Assembly: GCA_004369085.1 (NCBI GenBank)
Contig: ML210148.1
Span: 490,977-554,976 of the forward strand
Direction of reading: 5' to 3'
Source: Coprinopsis marcescibilis
Taxonomy: Eukaryota; Basidiomycota; Agaricomycetes; Agaricales; Psathyrellaceae
DNA length: 64,000 nt
The position numbers and the translations under genes are program-made. The notes beneath the pieces were generated by a model, which saw only the letters and a program-made list of their open reading frames with translations, was not told the DNA's origin and did not search any database. Below are positions 11,165 to 21,638 of the stretch, piece after piece (the stretch's first letter is position 1; each line of letters starts with the position of its first letter).

Positions 11165-12647
11165 ATGTATTCGCCGTCATTCCCGCCATCTTCCTCCCCA
11201 GCATCTTCACCTGCAACGGCTCCCATTGACTCTTCACCTGGTTCATCGCCTATTACTTTTGAGCCGCTGAATTTGGACGATGACGGTGTTCCGCCAATTA
11301 CCCACCCCTTCGCCGCGTCGTTTACTCAAAAACAGAAAAGAGACAAATACCTTTCGGCTCTAGACGATGAAGATAATCGCGCTGTCAAAAAAGCGCGTCA
11401 TACCAACCTTAACTGTCGAGGGAGCAGCTGTACCTCGGAGGAGGACGAAACCTGGGCAAGGGTGGCGGAAGAAGCGTACGAAAAGAGAACCCGGAACTTC
11501 AATTTAACGCAAGTATACTCAGCTATCTACTGCACAATTTGGGCTCATGGATAGCAGTGACCACCGCCTAACAAGGATCGATCCAATGTTCATCGTCGAG
11601 CTGAGAAATATGGTCGTCTTCCCTGATAATACAGAAAGGTCAAACCCAGCGAAAGAGCCCCAGTCAAGACTGTTCCAACGCGTCACAACTGAGCCTGCAA
11701 ATGCTGCTAGGCAATTTCGGAGGTCCTTTTCGCGTACAGAATCCATATCTAGCGCGTCGGTTCCAGGAGAGCAACCTCACAACATCAGTTTTTACCTGGC
11801 CAACAACTTTATCGCCAAACTCCCCAAAGTACTATTCTCCCTGTCAAATCTGGTGACGCTGAGCCTTCGTGAGCCGCATTACATTTAAGTACGCGTCCAT
11901 GTCGCTAACATTTGGTAAATAGGAAATAACAGAATCAAATTTTTGCCACCAGACATTGGGCTACTTGCCCAGCTTCGTCATCTCAACATATCCATGAATC
12001 AATTAACATATCTACCCGCGGAACTTGACCAACTGGCGCTAAACAATCTTCAGGTCCACCCAAATCCGTTTAAACCCAAGCCCGACGACTGCTGGGTCAC
12101 GGATGCGACCTTGTTATTCTCCATCCCCAGTATGGTCGAGATCGCAAGCCGAATTCTGCTCTCCCCACCACCTCCTTCGCTTGCAGATATCGATGGAGAA
12201 GACACAGCACCGCTGGAGACCCTCCTCGATTACTATCTCCCGCTCCCGCCTAGGATCTGCAGACAGATATCTCCCCCGCTGATTAACACTCTGAATGCCT
12301 GTCTTCCAGGCAGTATCATTACAGAACGACCGAAAGAACTCGGTCAAGATGAATCAGGATACTTGACGGGCATTGGAAAGTGTCCAAATCCGTTGCATTC
12401 CACGCCGCAGTCCTTTGTGTGGCACGCAGAGGAGCGACTCAGTTGGGAGAAGCGTGTGGCGGGTCAGCTCTTGGGTGGAGATGTACCACTGCGTTGGCGT
12501 GGATGTGGTCGAGGCTGCTTGGCATTCCTAGACGAAAAGAATGCTAGGAAAGAGAGATGTGAAGAGAACGCTGTTCCTAAAGCGCCAGAGATGGTCTTTG
12601 CGCCAGTGGTTCTGACTGGTGCCGCATTGGACTTTGATGACGAGTAG
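11165..12647 (+). CDS. Leucine-rich-repeat protein, fungal, function unknown
   Basis: Exons 11165-11508, 11555-11868 and 11923-12647 give 460 aa. The first 110 residues are Ser/Pro-rich and disordered, with a basic patch (AVKKARH). Then come about four leucine-rich repeats (FIVELRNMVVF, ISFYLANNFIAKLPKVLFSL, LVTLSLRNNRIKFLPPDIGL, LRHLNISMNQLTYLPAEL). The C-terminal part has CPNPLHS and a CGRGC motif and is not recognised. The first intron works only with a GC donor (AC|gcaagt...atag|C), which gives NFNLTSDHRLTRI; a GT donor one codon later forces a stop. The upstream ATG at about 11069 does not connect in frame. Role is probably protein binding; partner unknown. Confidence 0.75.
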
Positions 12648-12863
12648 TTGTGTAAAATAAGTGAATCAATGATATGTTTGGACAGATGAAACCTAATTCT
12701 GCACGGTGGAAGTAAACGCAGACTCGGATTGAAGGCATGCGGCGCTTACGGGCTGTAGGTGGAGGGCGCATGACTAAGGCGGTAGGAAGGACCATCGCAG
12801 TCACACGGACCGTACAATTACACGCTCACCAAACTTACTGTCACACACTGTATTTTTGCTCTC

Positions 12864-14661
12864 ATGCTAGCCAATCCAATAGCCCAGTCTCTACCTCCTC
12901 AGCCCGCCGTTTGCTCGGATTGCGAACAAGTTTGCCCAACCGTCTCCAATGAGCTTACGGACCAGTGCACGGACCAGTGCGTTGTCATTGCCTGCCATGA
13001 TCCAACCCACGACGTTCCCTTGGACTGCACCGGGCATGGAAACCAGAAACAACACGACGGACACTGTGACCTCGAATGCGACAGCACGACCAACTGCATA
13101 GACTGTAACGGCTTTGACGCCTTTGTAAGTAGTTTTGCGACAATTTTAAGCCCGGTACTCATCGCGATCAAGCTCCAATGTTGCAATGACTATCATGAAT
13201 ATCTTTCAGAGCCCAAGATCAATCGGACAGCTTGCATACCGCAACCACCTGGCTGGGACACCTCCAGCTGGGGCTGGTGTCAGAATTGCAACAATTCACA
13301 GCAAGGGGAATCGTCGGTGGCTTCGGTGGCTACCCTTGCACCAGATTATCCCCCAAATCCCTTTGTTATTGCCCCACCACAGCACCAACACCAACACCAC
13401 CACCACCATCACCACCATCCCCAGCCTCAACAACCACTGCAAGACCCGACTTCATTTGGAATTCTCCCGGATCTCCCAGAAAAATGCATGTGGAACGATT
13501 GCGATGCCTCGTTCGCCACCCTTTCCGACCTTGTGGGTCACGTAAATCTCGTCCATCTGCGCCCATCGACCCGTCCTCCTCAGCAGAGGGAAGTGGCTCC
13601 GGCGCCACATCTCGAAGAGTTTGACACAAACCTGTCCTGTCTCTGGAACGACTGCAGTACGAATGTATCGCCGCAGAACGTGGCAGGTCCATCCAATGCC
13701 CCAGAAATCAGCAGCACGTTCTCAGCCCTCGAGACTCATCTACTCCGCGATCATCTGGGACTGGACTTGGCTTATCTGGCCTCTGTGCGCAAGTTGAAAG
13801 AAGAGAGGGAAAAGGCAGTGGAAACGCAGAAGCAAATTCAATTTGAGCAGCCCATTTGCGATGAAAACATTCAAGGGACCCCGCCCCCACCAACGAACGA
13901 CGCCTCATCCGATATACATCACTGTCAGTGGAAGGGGTGCGACGCATGGTTTGCCACCTGCGACGACCTCACAGGACACTTGAATACTACACACGTTGGG
14001 AGTGGAAAGGCTCATTATGAATGCTTTTGGGATAATTGTCACAGGAACGGGGAGCAGGGCTTTAGCAGCAAGCAGAAAATTTGCCGTCACTTGCAGGTAC
14101 GTTATCAATTAGATTTGGGCTCTTTGTTCCGTTCTTACCGTCCCTACTTTCAGTCACACACGGGACATCGCCCTTTCCAATGCCAGATATGTCAACAAAA
14201 TTTCTCAGAAGCCGCCACTTTGCAACAACACATGCGGCGCCACACGCAAGAAAGTAAGGGTGACCAGGTGTTCAAATGACAAGGCCTTTCTAACCCACTC
14301 GATTATAGAACCTTACGCTTGTGACTTCCCCGGTTGTGGAAAGAGCTTTGCGATCATGGGTGCCTTGACGATTCATAAACGAATACATAATGGGCTCAAG
14401 CCTTTCAAGTGCAAGTATTGTGACAAGGCCTTCAGCGAATCCTCGAATCTGTCGAAACACGTAAGCGTCTTGTCTTTCTGCACGCGTTGGACTCCACTCA
14501 TCGTCCCTTCGATGCAACAGTTGCGAACTCACACCGGGGCCAGACCATACAGCTGTCCAGAACCTGATTGTGGCAAGACCTTTGCTCGTCCAGACCAGCT
14601 CAACCGACATATGGGTGTGCACCGGAAAAATACAAGCAATCCTGCGGTGCCTGTTCAATGA
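12864..14661 (+). CDS. ZAP1: ZAP1-like zinc-responsive C2H2 transcription factor
   Basis: Exons 12864-13124, 13212-14096, 14154-14253, 14309-14460 and 14521-14661 give 512 aa. The N-terminus is rich in Cys and His (CSDCEQVC, CTDQC, HCDLEC, NCIDC), followed by an acidic/His-rich region with a run of eight His. Fingers then follow in the ZAP1 arrangement. Two divergent C-x4-C fingers (CMWNDCDASF and CLWNDC) are separated by a linker from CQWKGCDAWF and CFWDNC. A terminal array CQICQQNF, CDFPGCGKSF, CKYCDKAFSESSNLSKH and CPEPDCGKTFARPDQ closes the protein. In yeast, Zap1 activates zinc-uptake genes, and Zn binding to the two first fingers and Cys-rich activation domains turns it off. The zinc-sensing role is transferred by architecture. 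Introns 1, 2 and 4 have length 3n and no stop. Confidence 0.85.
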
Positions 14662-14815
14662 CATTTTCGAATCAAGAATCAGAACTGGTAGTTCAACAAT
14701 GTTCTTCATCTATAGTCAGAGACAATTGGGTATATACGCAGACCATCGCCTCCAAATTCATGTTCATTTCATTTCCAAGAAAAGGGCGCTCTGTGTTATG
14801 ATGGCCGCTCGTTCT

Positions 14816-15718
14816 TCAGGTCAGCAAGGCGTTAGCGTCGTCAAGCTTGGTGTCCTCAAGCTGCTGGATCGGAATGGCGGGCGAGCGAGAGCTAGCCACT
14901 ACCGGTGTAGATGGGCTGGTCAAGGACAATCTGACTATCGGGAAACCTCTCGTCCGCCTAGTTGGTATGACTTTGCCTATAGCCAGGGTCAGTGATAGTT
15001 TTATGCGTCCTCTGGTATTATTTGAACCCACCCAGCCTTTTGATGCTGTCGTATGCTTTTACGCGTGCTTTATCGCAATTCGGATCTACTGACGTGCCTT
15101 CATCCAGAGCGATATAGTCCACCCTGCGCTGTAGCAGAAATTCTTCCGATACTTCCCAGGGAACTTCGGTAATGACCTCGTCAACCCAGCGACAATGGCG
15201 GACCATTTCTACCCGCTCCACCTCCGACAAAGTTCCAGGATAGCCATAATGATTGAGAGTATCATCGGAGAACACCCCAACAGTGAGATGCACAAGGGGG
15301 AATGCGAGCTTGGCCTGTCGAAGCTGCAGGACGTGACTTCATTAGCATTACGCGAACAAAGGTAAGACACGTTAATTAAGCCCTCGGCGCGCACATAATA
15401 CGACAAGAACACGCACCCGACATTAAATATATCGAATGACCCATCCACGTAGACCCGAACGGTCTTGTTCGCGAAATTAGTTTCTTGCAATATGGACAGG
15501 TTGGTGACCTTGCGGACATACGCCTGGATCTCCTCTGCAGACCAGTTGATCGTTTCGAAGCGATCTCTCGCGGCCTGCGTGGGTTCAGGCTCCCGTATTT
15601 CCTTACCCTCAACCCTCCTTTGTCCAAGCAAATCGCCAATGCTGTTATCCAACGAAGGGTTGGATATAAGGTCGTACTCGTCGTCGCTGAATATCGCGCT
15701 ACTCGAAAGTGTGTCCAT
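14816..15718 (-). CDS. Choline-phosphate cytidylyltransferase-like protein with altered catalytic motifs
   Basis: Exons (minus) 15718-15417, 15336-15032 and 14976-14816 give 255 aa. The fold is clear: VRVYVDGSFDIF at about residue 87, LQLRQAKLAFP, LTVGVFSDD, RVEMVRHCRWVDEVITEVPW, VDYIALDEG and IPTRRTRG. This is the CTP:phosphocholine cytidylyltransferase family, which makes CDP-choline for phosphatidylcholine. Three signatures deviate. HxGH is N-V-G-H (Asn99 for the first His). The Lys of the KG motif after the SDE region is Tyr (HYGYPG). RTxGxSTS is RTRGFPIV. The membrane-binding C-terminal helix of true CCT is also missing. It could be a pseudoenzyme, a divergent paralogue or a decaying copy. 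The intron acceptor giving FNVGHVLQLRQ is the only one that keeps frame. It converges with ZAP1. Confidence 0.78.
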
Positions 15719-16409
15719 TGTCAATGCCAGGTGCCGAGAACGAACGGTGCAAACAGAGGGGGGGCTGGAAGGCGGCAGCGAGGTCCAAAGTTGTGGGGAC
15801 AAGAAGGTTGCTGTCGAAGCACATCGTGTTCGATGGGGCTTGCCATTGCTATTGTTCCCCTCAGGTTTGCTGCCTTTGAATCAAACACGAGGCAAGCCTT
15901 GAGTTCAAAGCCCCTTGATGCACGTCGACACACCATGATTCACACCGTGTAACGGAGACAGGGGCCGGTTTAACTGCAAATAAAGGTCACAAAGAATCTG
16001 AACTCTGGATCTAAGAATATAATTATGTATGAGGCGATATAGTGTCATAGTGTCATATAGTATCTGATCGCGGTTGTGCCTTCAAAAACAGGAGCGACTT
16101 CAATCAGCAAATCAATCGTTCAGCACAAGGGAAACTTGTAGAGCAAAAAGAAACGGATAAGGAGGGTGGGGCTGGAGTGGCGGTGAAGTAGAAGTGTATG
16201 TATTAAGTCCAACAAGTTTCCCAGCACAGGTTCGAACGCGGTACAGCTCTGGCGAAGTGCACCAGGCCGTCCTCTGGGCTAACCTTCAGGTCTTCAACCA
16301 ACCAATACATGCATCCCCAGTGCGCATGTGTACTGTTGTGGCAACAATTCGAAACCGTGGCCAAGGTAAAATGGCGCATTATTGCGGAGAAAGGTGGGAT
16401 GATAGACGG
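15719..16409. other. Intergenic, no gene seen
   Basis: This is the upstream region of the cytidylyltransferase-like gene and the 3' flank of the monooxygenase. Open frames at 15721-15952 lack splice or start support. A short direct repeat, agtgtcatagtgtcatatagt, lies near 16040. Confidence 0.45.
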
Positions 16410-18496
16410 CTATGAGGGGGCCAATAACGAGTGGAAATAGCGGTGAATCGACCGATGACTCTCGAGAACAGCGCCAATAATTCCATCTGGTCGAACCAGA
16501 ATCAACCCGCAGACCTTCGTCGCATACGCGTCGTAGACATGTCCGTCCCGGTCTTCAAGAACGAAATTAGGTGCATGATTGGTAGCTGGCACCGTCCTCT
16601 TCGGTTTGACGATGAGAACGGATTTCACTAGGTCCTTGGGGTACCTAGCCAGTTCCCGCAGCACCTTGCTGGCGTCCAGCATGTCGGCGAATATAAGGGC
16701 TGTATGGTGGGACACGTTAAAGACCTGGAAGAGCCGATACGTCTGTCGAAACAATATCGAGTTGTCCAAAGAAACCAGACCTGACGCATCCGGTGCTCTG
16801 TCACCAGCGCGTAGCTTGCCATCATCGTTGCCGTAGGATTCAATTTCTTCATCGTCGTAAGATTCGAAGTCCTCCATCAACGCATCCTCTTCGGCCTCCA
16901 ACTGTGCCTCGATGGCCTTTCGTTCGTCAATAACAATGGAGCTCCATCGATAGTTTACGCCTAGTTGCAATAATGGCCCGTTCTGCTTCCAAGGCCGTTC
17001 GTCGGTTTCAGTGAAAGTTTGATTTAGAAGCTTCGTCGTTTGAGCGAGCATTTCGGCGATAACAGGAAGTCGTTCTTCCGTGAAGCTCTTGAGAAGCGAT
17101 GGCTTTGCATAACCGCGAGCTACCAAGGCCAGCTTCCAACCGAGGTTCAAGGAATCTTGTATTCCCGTGTTCATTCCCTAGAAAGCCAATTAGAAGAGCT
17201 AGCTTTCTATATACAAGAGGCCCTAACCTGTCCTCCTGTCGGACTGTGAACGTGCCCTGCATCACCAGCAATGAAGACCCGGCCATGTCCGAAGTTATCA
17301 ACCATCCGGATGTTGGGGCTGTTTTGCTGCATAAGAAACAGCGATTTCCGGGGATACTATGTGCATGTGGATGACGTACGTGTAGAAAGACATCCATGGT
17401 ATTGGTCCAAATTTCAAGTCGGTCCGAGTACCGATATGGTTTTGAACGCACTCTCGTACCGAATCGTCGCTCGATGCGATTTTCGCATGGTTGATATTTT
17501 TGCCCGCGATGATAAAGTTATACAATCCTGGGGTTTCTGTGGGTCGAAGGCTTGCTCTGGTCGCGCGACATTAAGAATTGCACGCACGACAGCCGGCTAT
17601 CATAGGACACTCACAAGACTTCGGATGCATCACCCCACATATGCCAGAACTGAAACGCGTATTGTCAAAGGGTGGACCTGTGGCGGCGGTAAATGATTTG
17701 GGGCCCACCTTTGGGTTCAATCCCTCAACGCATATGTCACCAACGACGAAATTCTCGACCTTCCTTGTCTCGCCAAGGAAGCTCAAGCCCAGCTGTTTCC
17801 TGACCACACCCTTCGCCCCGTCGGTCCCCACCAACCATTCACATCGGAGGACCTCGTGTTCCTGTTTGTCACCATGCGGTCCGCGTTTAATTAATTTAAC
17901 CTCGACGTAATCCGGAAACTGTTGGAATGATTGAAGTTCCGTGCCTTTCTCGACGACGCAGCCATGTTTAGCCAACGCAGCATGAAATATTGATTCGAGT
18001 TTGTCCTGCCCAAGGAGCCTGGGATTTCGCTGACGAAGCGTGAAGAAACAAGGCCCAAAAGGAAAGGTATGGTGGACGTACGTAGGGATCAGCCGGAGTA
18101 GGGTCAAGGATTGGGGACATTGCAAATTCCTGCAGCACTTCTGTACCTTCTGGGAGCTTGTATTTGCGCACCGTAGGTATGTCGATGGATGCTTTCATGA
18201 CTTCGTCTGCGATCCCGAGGTGATTAAAGAGTTCTAGCGATCGCGGCTATGCGCTAGGTCAACAGAAGCCCTCGTTTGGGACGACTCGACGCACCATGAT
18301 GGCTGCCCCACGCTGTCCAAGTCGAGGTTCATGTTGTTTCTCGATTATCCGGACTGGTATCTGGTTTTGAATCAGGATGAGGCCCAGAACGAGTCCCGAA
18401 GGGCCGCCTCCGACCTGCAGCAAATGTATTACACAAGAGAGCTCGACAGGAGACAAGTGAATGACTTACAATAAGCATTGGGCATTGACGGGACAT
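16410..18496 (-). CDS. FAD-dependent aromatic monooxygenase, phenol 2-monooxygenase type
   Basis: Eight exons (18496-18470, 18414-18295, 18246-18082, 18029-17709, 17649-17615, 17556-17376, 17326-17228, 17177-16410) give 571 aa. The Rossmann GxGxxG is MLIVGGGPSGLVLGL. Later motifs are the DG motif (WLVGTDGAKGVVRK) and the GD motif (GDAGHVHSPTGGQGMN followed by LNLGWKLALV). The C-terminal part (from about residue 400) fits the thioredoxin-like dimerisation domain of phenol hydroxylases (GDRAPDASGL ... VRPDGIIGA). These enzymes hydroxylate phenolic rings with NADPH and O2; the substrate cannot be read. An acidic insertion (EAEEDALMEDFESYDDEEIE) sits between the domains. The sixth intron needs an unusual GTCATC donor to keep frame. 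Confidence 0.85.
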
Positions 18497-19943
18497 GCTG
18501 CGATGGGAAAGAGGGAGAACGGCCGATACAATGACAAGTATAAGAAAGAAACCCAGGGAAACGTAGGAGGGAGAAATTTTGGAGCTTTGAGGAAGGCCTG
18601 GGCTCAGAAGAAGGTCGCAATATGCGTCAAGATTTAAGCAGATGGTAATTTAGCGAACTCTGGCCACATAAGACGAGCTTGTCGGCGGTGAGGACGGTCT
18701 AAACAGTAACCGGTGGCAATACATGAGTTCTACCGGCATTTTATACCGGGGTTGCAGCAGATGGGAGCTGGAGGCAGGAATGTTAAGCGACAAATAAACC
18801 GCGGCACCTGAGGCCTGAGGCGTCAGGACACCTGATAACTCCCGATCCCGATATCACCACGACAATTATTAAGCTACCAAGGACACCATGAGGGTGGGTC
18901 CAAAACCAAATTTTGGAATTTCTCTTCAGAACAGATCGACAGTGGTGGCGTCCGGTATATTAACGTGTCAGAACTCAATGAAAGTGGTTGGATAGCCCCA
19001 AAGCGTCTGCTAGATCGAGCATCAGCGAATATTTACCCGGATACTCGAACAGTGCTTTGGCATTATCCGAGCGTCGGGTTACGTCTGGTTACGTGCATAA
19101 TGGGTAGGACCAGAGGCCTCCAGTCTCCAGAGACTGTGTAGGACTTTTCGGCTCTTTTCGCTCTCTGATGGTCAACTCGACTGACCAGTTCAAGCCAGTT
19201 CACCCGGTTCCATGGTAATAACTTGTCGGACGCCATTACACATAAGGAATAAATCATACAAAACTCTCCATGATGAACGGTTCCCGCCATATCATAGCAG
19301 TATAGGAGAGCATACGCCCAAATAAGACTCACCTTTATAAAATTTTCACAACGAATGTTCGCAAATGTTCGCGCACACGGAAACAGTTGGCTCGAAAGGT
19401 CACCTGTTCCATCTTTCCGGAAAATTCTGCTACGATGCCTGGGGCCTGAAAGTACCTGAAGTATTTTGCGCCTGCGCACAGTGATGTATTCTGATTTAGC
19501 GGACCCCTGGAATTCGGTGGATTGGAAATGACCAAGATACAGAGCTCTTTATCATTTCTGAACATGCGTATTTCGATCACGAACTCTTTCACGCCAACCA
19601 CTCCAGGCCCATTCAGAGTTGCGAGCCGGAGTTTGTCTGGATCCCGGGAAAAGCGAAGGAAAGAGTGCGCAGTATGAGAACGATGGGTTGTGCTGTGAAA
19701 TCATCTGGACAGACAAGGGAACAACGTTGTCTTGACCAATGGACTTCGGTCCGTGCCTGTGAAAGCCTGTGTCGATTGGCTTTTTTTTTTCTTCTCTTTT
19801 TTACAAATGGATTTGGAACTTCATCAATCCACGTTTTGTTCGTTATTAGTGGTGCCGTCGGTCTGGAAGACAAAGCAACGAAGCGATCATGTGAGGACGT
19901 ACAGTTCCAGGAAGACAACAGCATGATCTTACCCATAAAATTT
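18497..19943. other. Intergenic / promoter region of the monooxygenase
   Basis: Apart from the TATA box at 18739-18745 I see no gene. Short frames at 19063-19936 on both strands have no support. The 3' flank of TMA16 lies at the right end. Confidence 0.45.
18739..18745 (-). promoter_or_regulatory. TATA box of the FAD monooxygenase gene
   Basis: TATAAAA on the minus strand lies about 240 bases before the ATG at 18496 and is flanked symmetrically by CCGG on both sides (ccggcattttataccgg). A TATA box fits an inducible catabolic gene. The distance implies a long 5' leader. Confidence 0.4.
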
Positions 19944-20640
19944 TTATGTCGGAAGTCCTCCGTCTATTACCATGGTAGCGTCATTGTCGTTGACCGAGAT
20001 GATGGACTGATGCTTTCCGGGACGGGAAACGACGACGCGGGTGGTGTCTGTGCTGAATATTCGGATGAAGCGAAGTAGATCGATGTATGCCACCTCTTTT
20101 TGGTCCCAGTGACGAAAAAGCTCAACGGTAGCTTCATGGGTCAAGTCTATCACCTCTGCGATGAAATGATGTCAGCGAACAAGAAAGTCGCGATGTCATT
20201 GAAGACTTGCCCATGCCAGTACGGTAGATTTCACTTTCCGTTGCTTTGATGTCCTCCAGCTTTGACTCTCGCGTGCTTTTTGGCCTGCCTTTCCGTCGTG
20301 CAGCTTGCTCCTCAGCCAACTCAGCGTCATGTCTCGTTAACCAAACATCGCGAACAACGCCATGCAATTCTTCCAGGGTTAACACCCCCTCTTCGGGTAT
20401 ACAGTGAAAGAAAAAGCCATATATATCGGCTGTGCTGTGGAGTCAACGATGGTTTCCTTGAAGGAACAAGGAAGGCTTACCCATAGATGCATGTCTTTGG
20501 TTTCTCAGAGAGGTTAAATTTTGCAACTTGTCTTTTCGATGCGATTTCCGTACAAGCTGACCGGCCTTTCGTGAGGAGGGGTGAAAGATTTTTTCCCTCT
20601 TTCCAGATGGGCTTTTTTTTGCAGGCTTTGAGGGGGCCAT
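19944..20640 (-). CDS. TMA16: Translation machinery-associated protein 16
   Basis: Exons (minus) 20640-20481, 20429-20211 and 20155-19944 give 196 aa. It begins MAPSKPAKKSPSGKREKIFH and continues PSSRKAGQLVRKSHRKDKLQ, the diagnostic basic N-terminus of Tma16. It then has DIYGFFFHCIPEEGVLTLEE, LIDL-like VIDLTHEATVELFRHWDQKE, and VAYIDLLRFIRI. Tma16 binds pre-60S/60S ribosomal particles in yeast. The second intron uses a GC donor (ATG G|gcaagt...cgcag|AG) and gives RTGMEVIDLTHE; no GT donor preserves the frame. Length is slightly above the usual 170-180 aa, with an acidic-hydrophobic tail ending GGLPT. Confidence 0.88.
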
Positions 20641-21638
20641 TGTCGAAGTATATGGCTCGGAGCTTCACGATGTTGGGCAACAGGATGAAATCTGGGCGTG
20701 AGAACGACCTGCCAAAACGGTGACTAGGTTCCATGCAAGGAGCTTGACCGACGGTTTAGGCAATCTTCTGTCAGAATCAGCGATGGCAACCAGGGAGTCC
20801 GATAGGAATGCATCTGCTCAGCAGACCTTGGATAGTATGTGGTCCTTGAACTTGCTGGAACTGTCAGGAATGATATTGAACGCCAGTTCTGTACGAAATG
20901 TCCCAATTGCTGAACACACAGCTCACGAAAGAAACCCTGGCAACGTGCATTGGGATGATTGAGAATGGCGTCAATCCTGACGCTCTTGCCGTTCGTTCAA
21001 AGTTTCTGCCATGCATTTGAAGCTTGGTATTGATGTCTTGCTCAGGCTGCCATCCAGGAATTGCGGCGTGAAAACGCTGCTGCCACGTTGAGCACCGCTC
21101 AACACCGAGATCCTTCAGTTCTTCCCCGATGATGATACACAATCCAGCAGAGGAGCTGGGGGCGATGGCGCCAGGCGCAGTCACTCCTAGTTCGCTCAGC
21201 TAGTTACCTCATTCACCTTATTGTGGGTGATGATGGTCTCACGGAGCCATCAGAACCCGTACTGTGTGCACTTCCATTGCGATTACAGTCTCTTTCTATA
21301 TGAATTGGAATCTGTAGTAAATATCGCAGATAGCATCGATTTCTACCATTTTTAACTCTAAGAAATGACCACGAGCTGTGTGTGAAGTGGTTTGCGGTTG
21401 GATATTGTATAGTCAAGCGCCGAACAACCGGTGCCCAGCCAAATTTGCTCTAAACAATCTACGTCTTGGTCCTCGTTGTTGCATTCTGTCATTACTCACC
21501 GACTACCACATCCGCCTCCACCATTATATCCCTCCTTGCGGCAGCGATCCTCAGCTGGCCACCTGTTGGGTCTCTTCACCATTCTAATATTCTCGTTCTT
21601 GCTAATTCTACTGGGCCAAAGTTGCTCGCTGTGCATCA
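20641..21638. other. Intergenic between divergent TMA16 and ZDS1-like genes
   Basis: A minus-strand frame at 20864-21184 (starting MTAPGAIAPSSSAGLCIIIG) reads moderately protein-like, but it has no splice partner, promoter or recognised family. I treat the region as non-coding. Confidence 0.4.

Noticed and set aside
11066..11165. ATG near 11069 as start of the LRR gene
   Set aside because: Joining it through the GTAGGT intron gives a frame that stops soon after and not the LRR frame.
20864..21184. Minus-strand frame of 106 codons upstream of TMA16
   Set aside because: No recognised family, no splice partner and no promoter signal; composition is compatible with chance.
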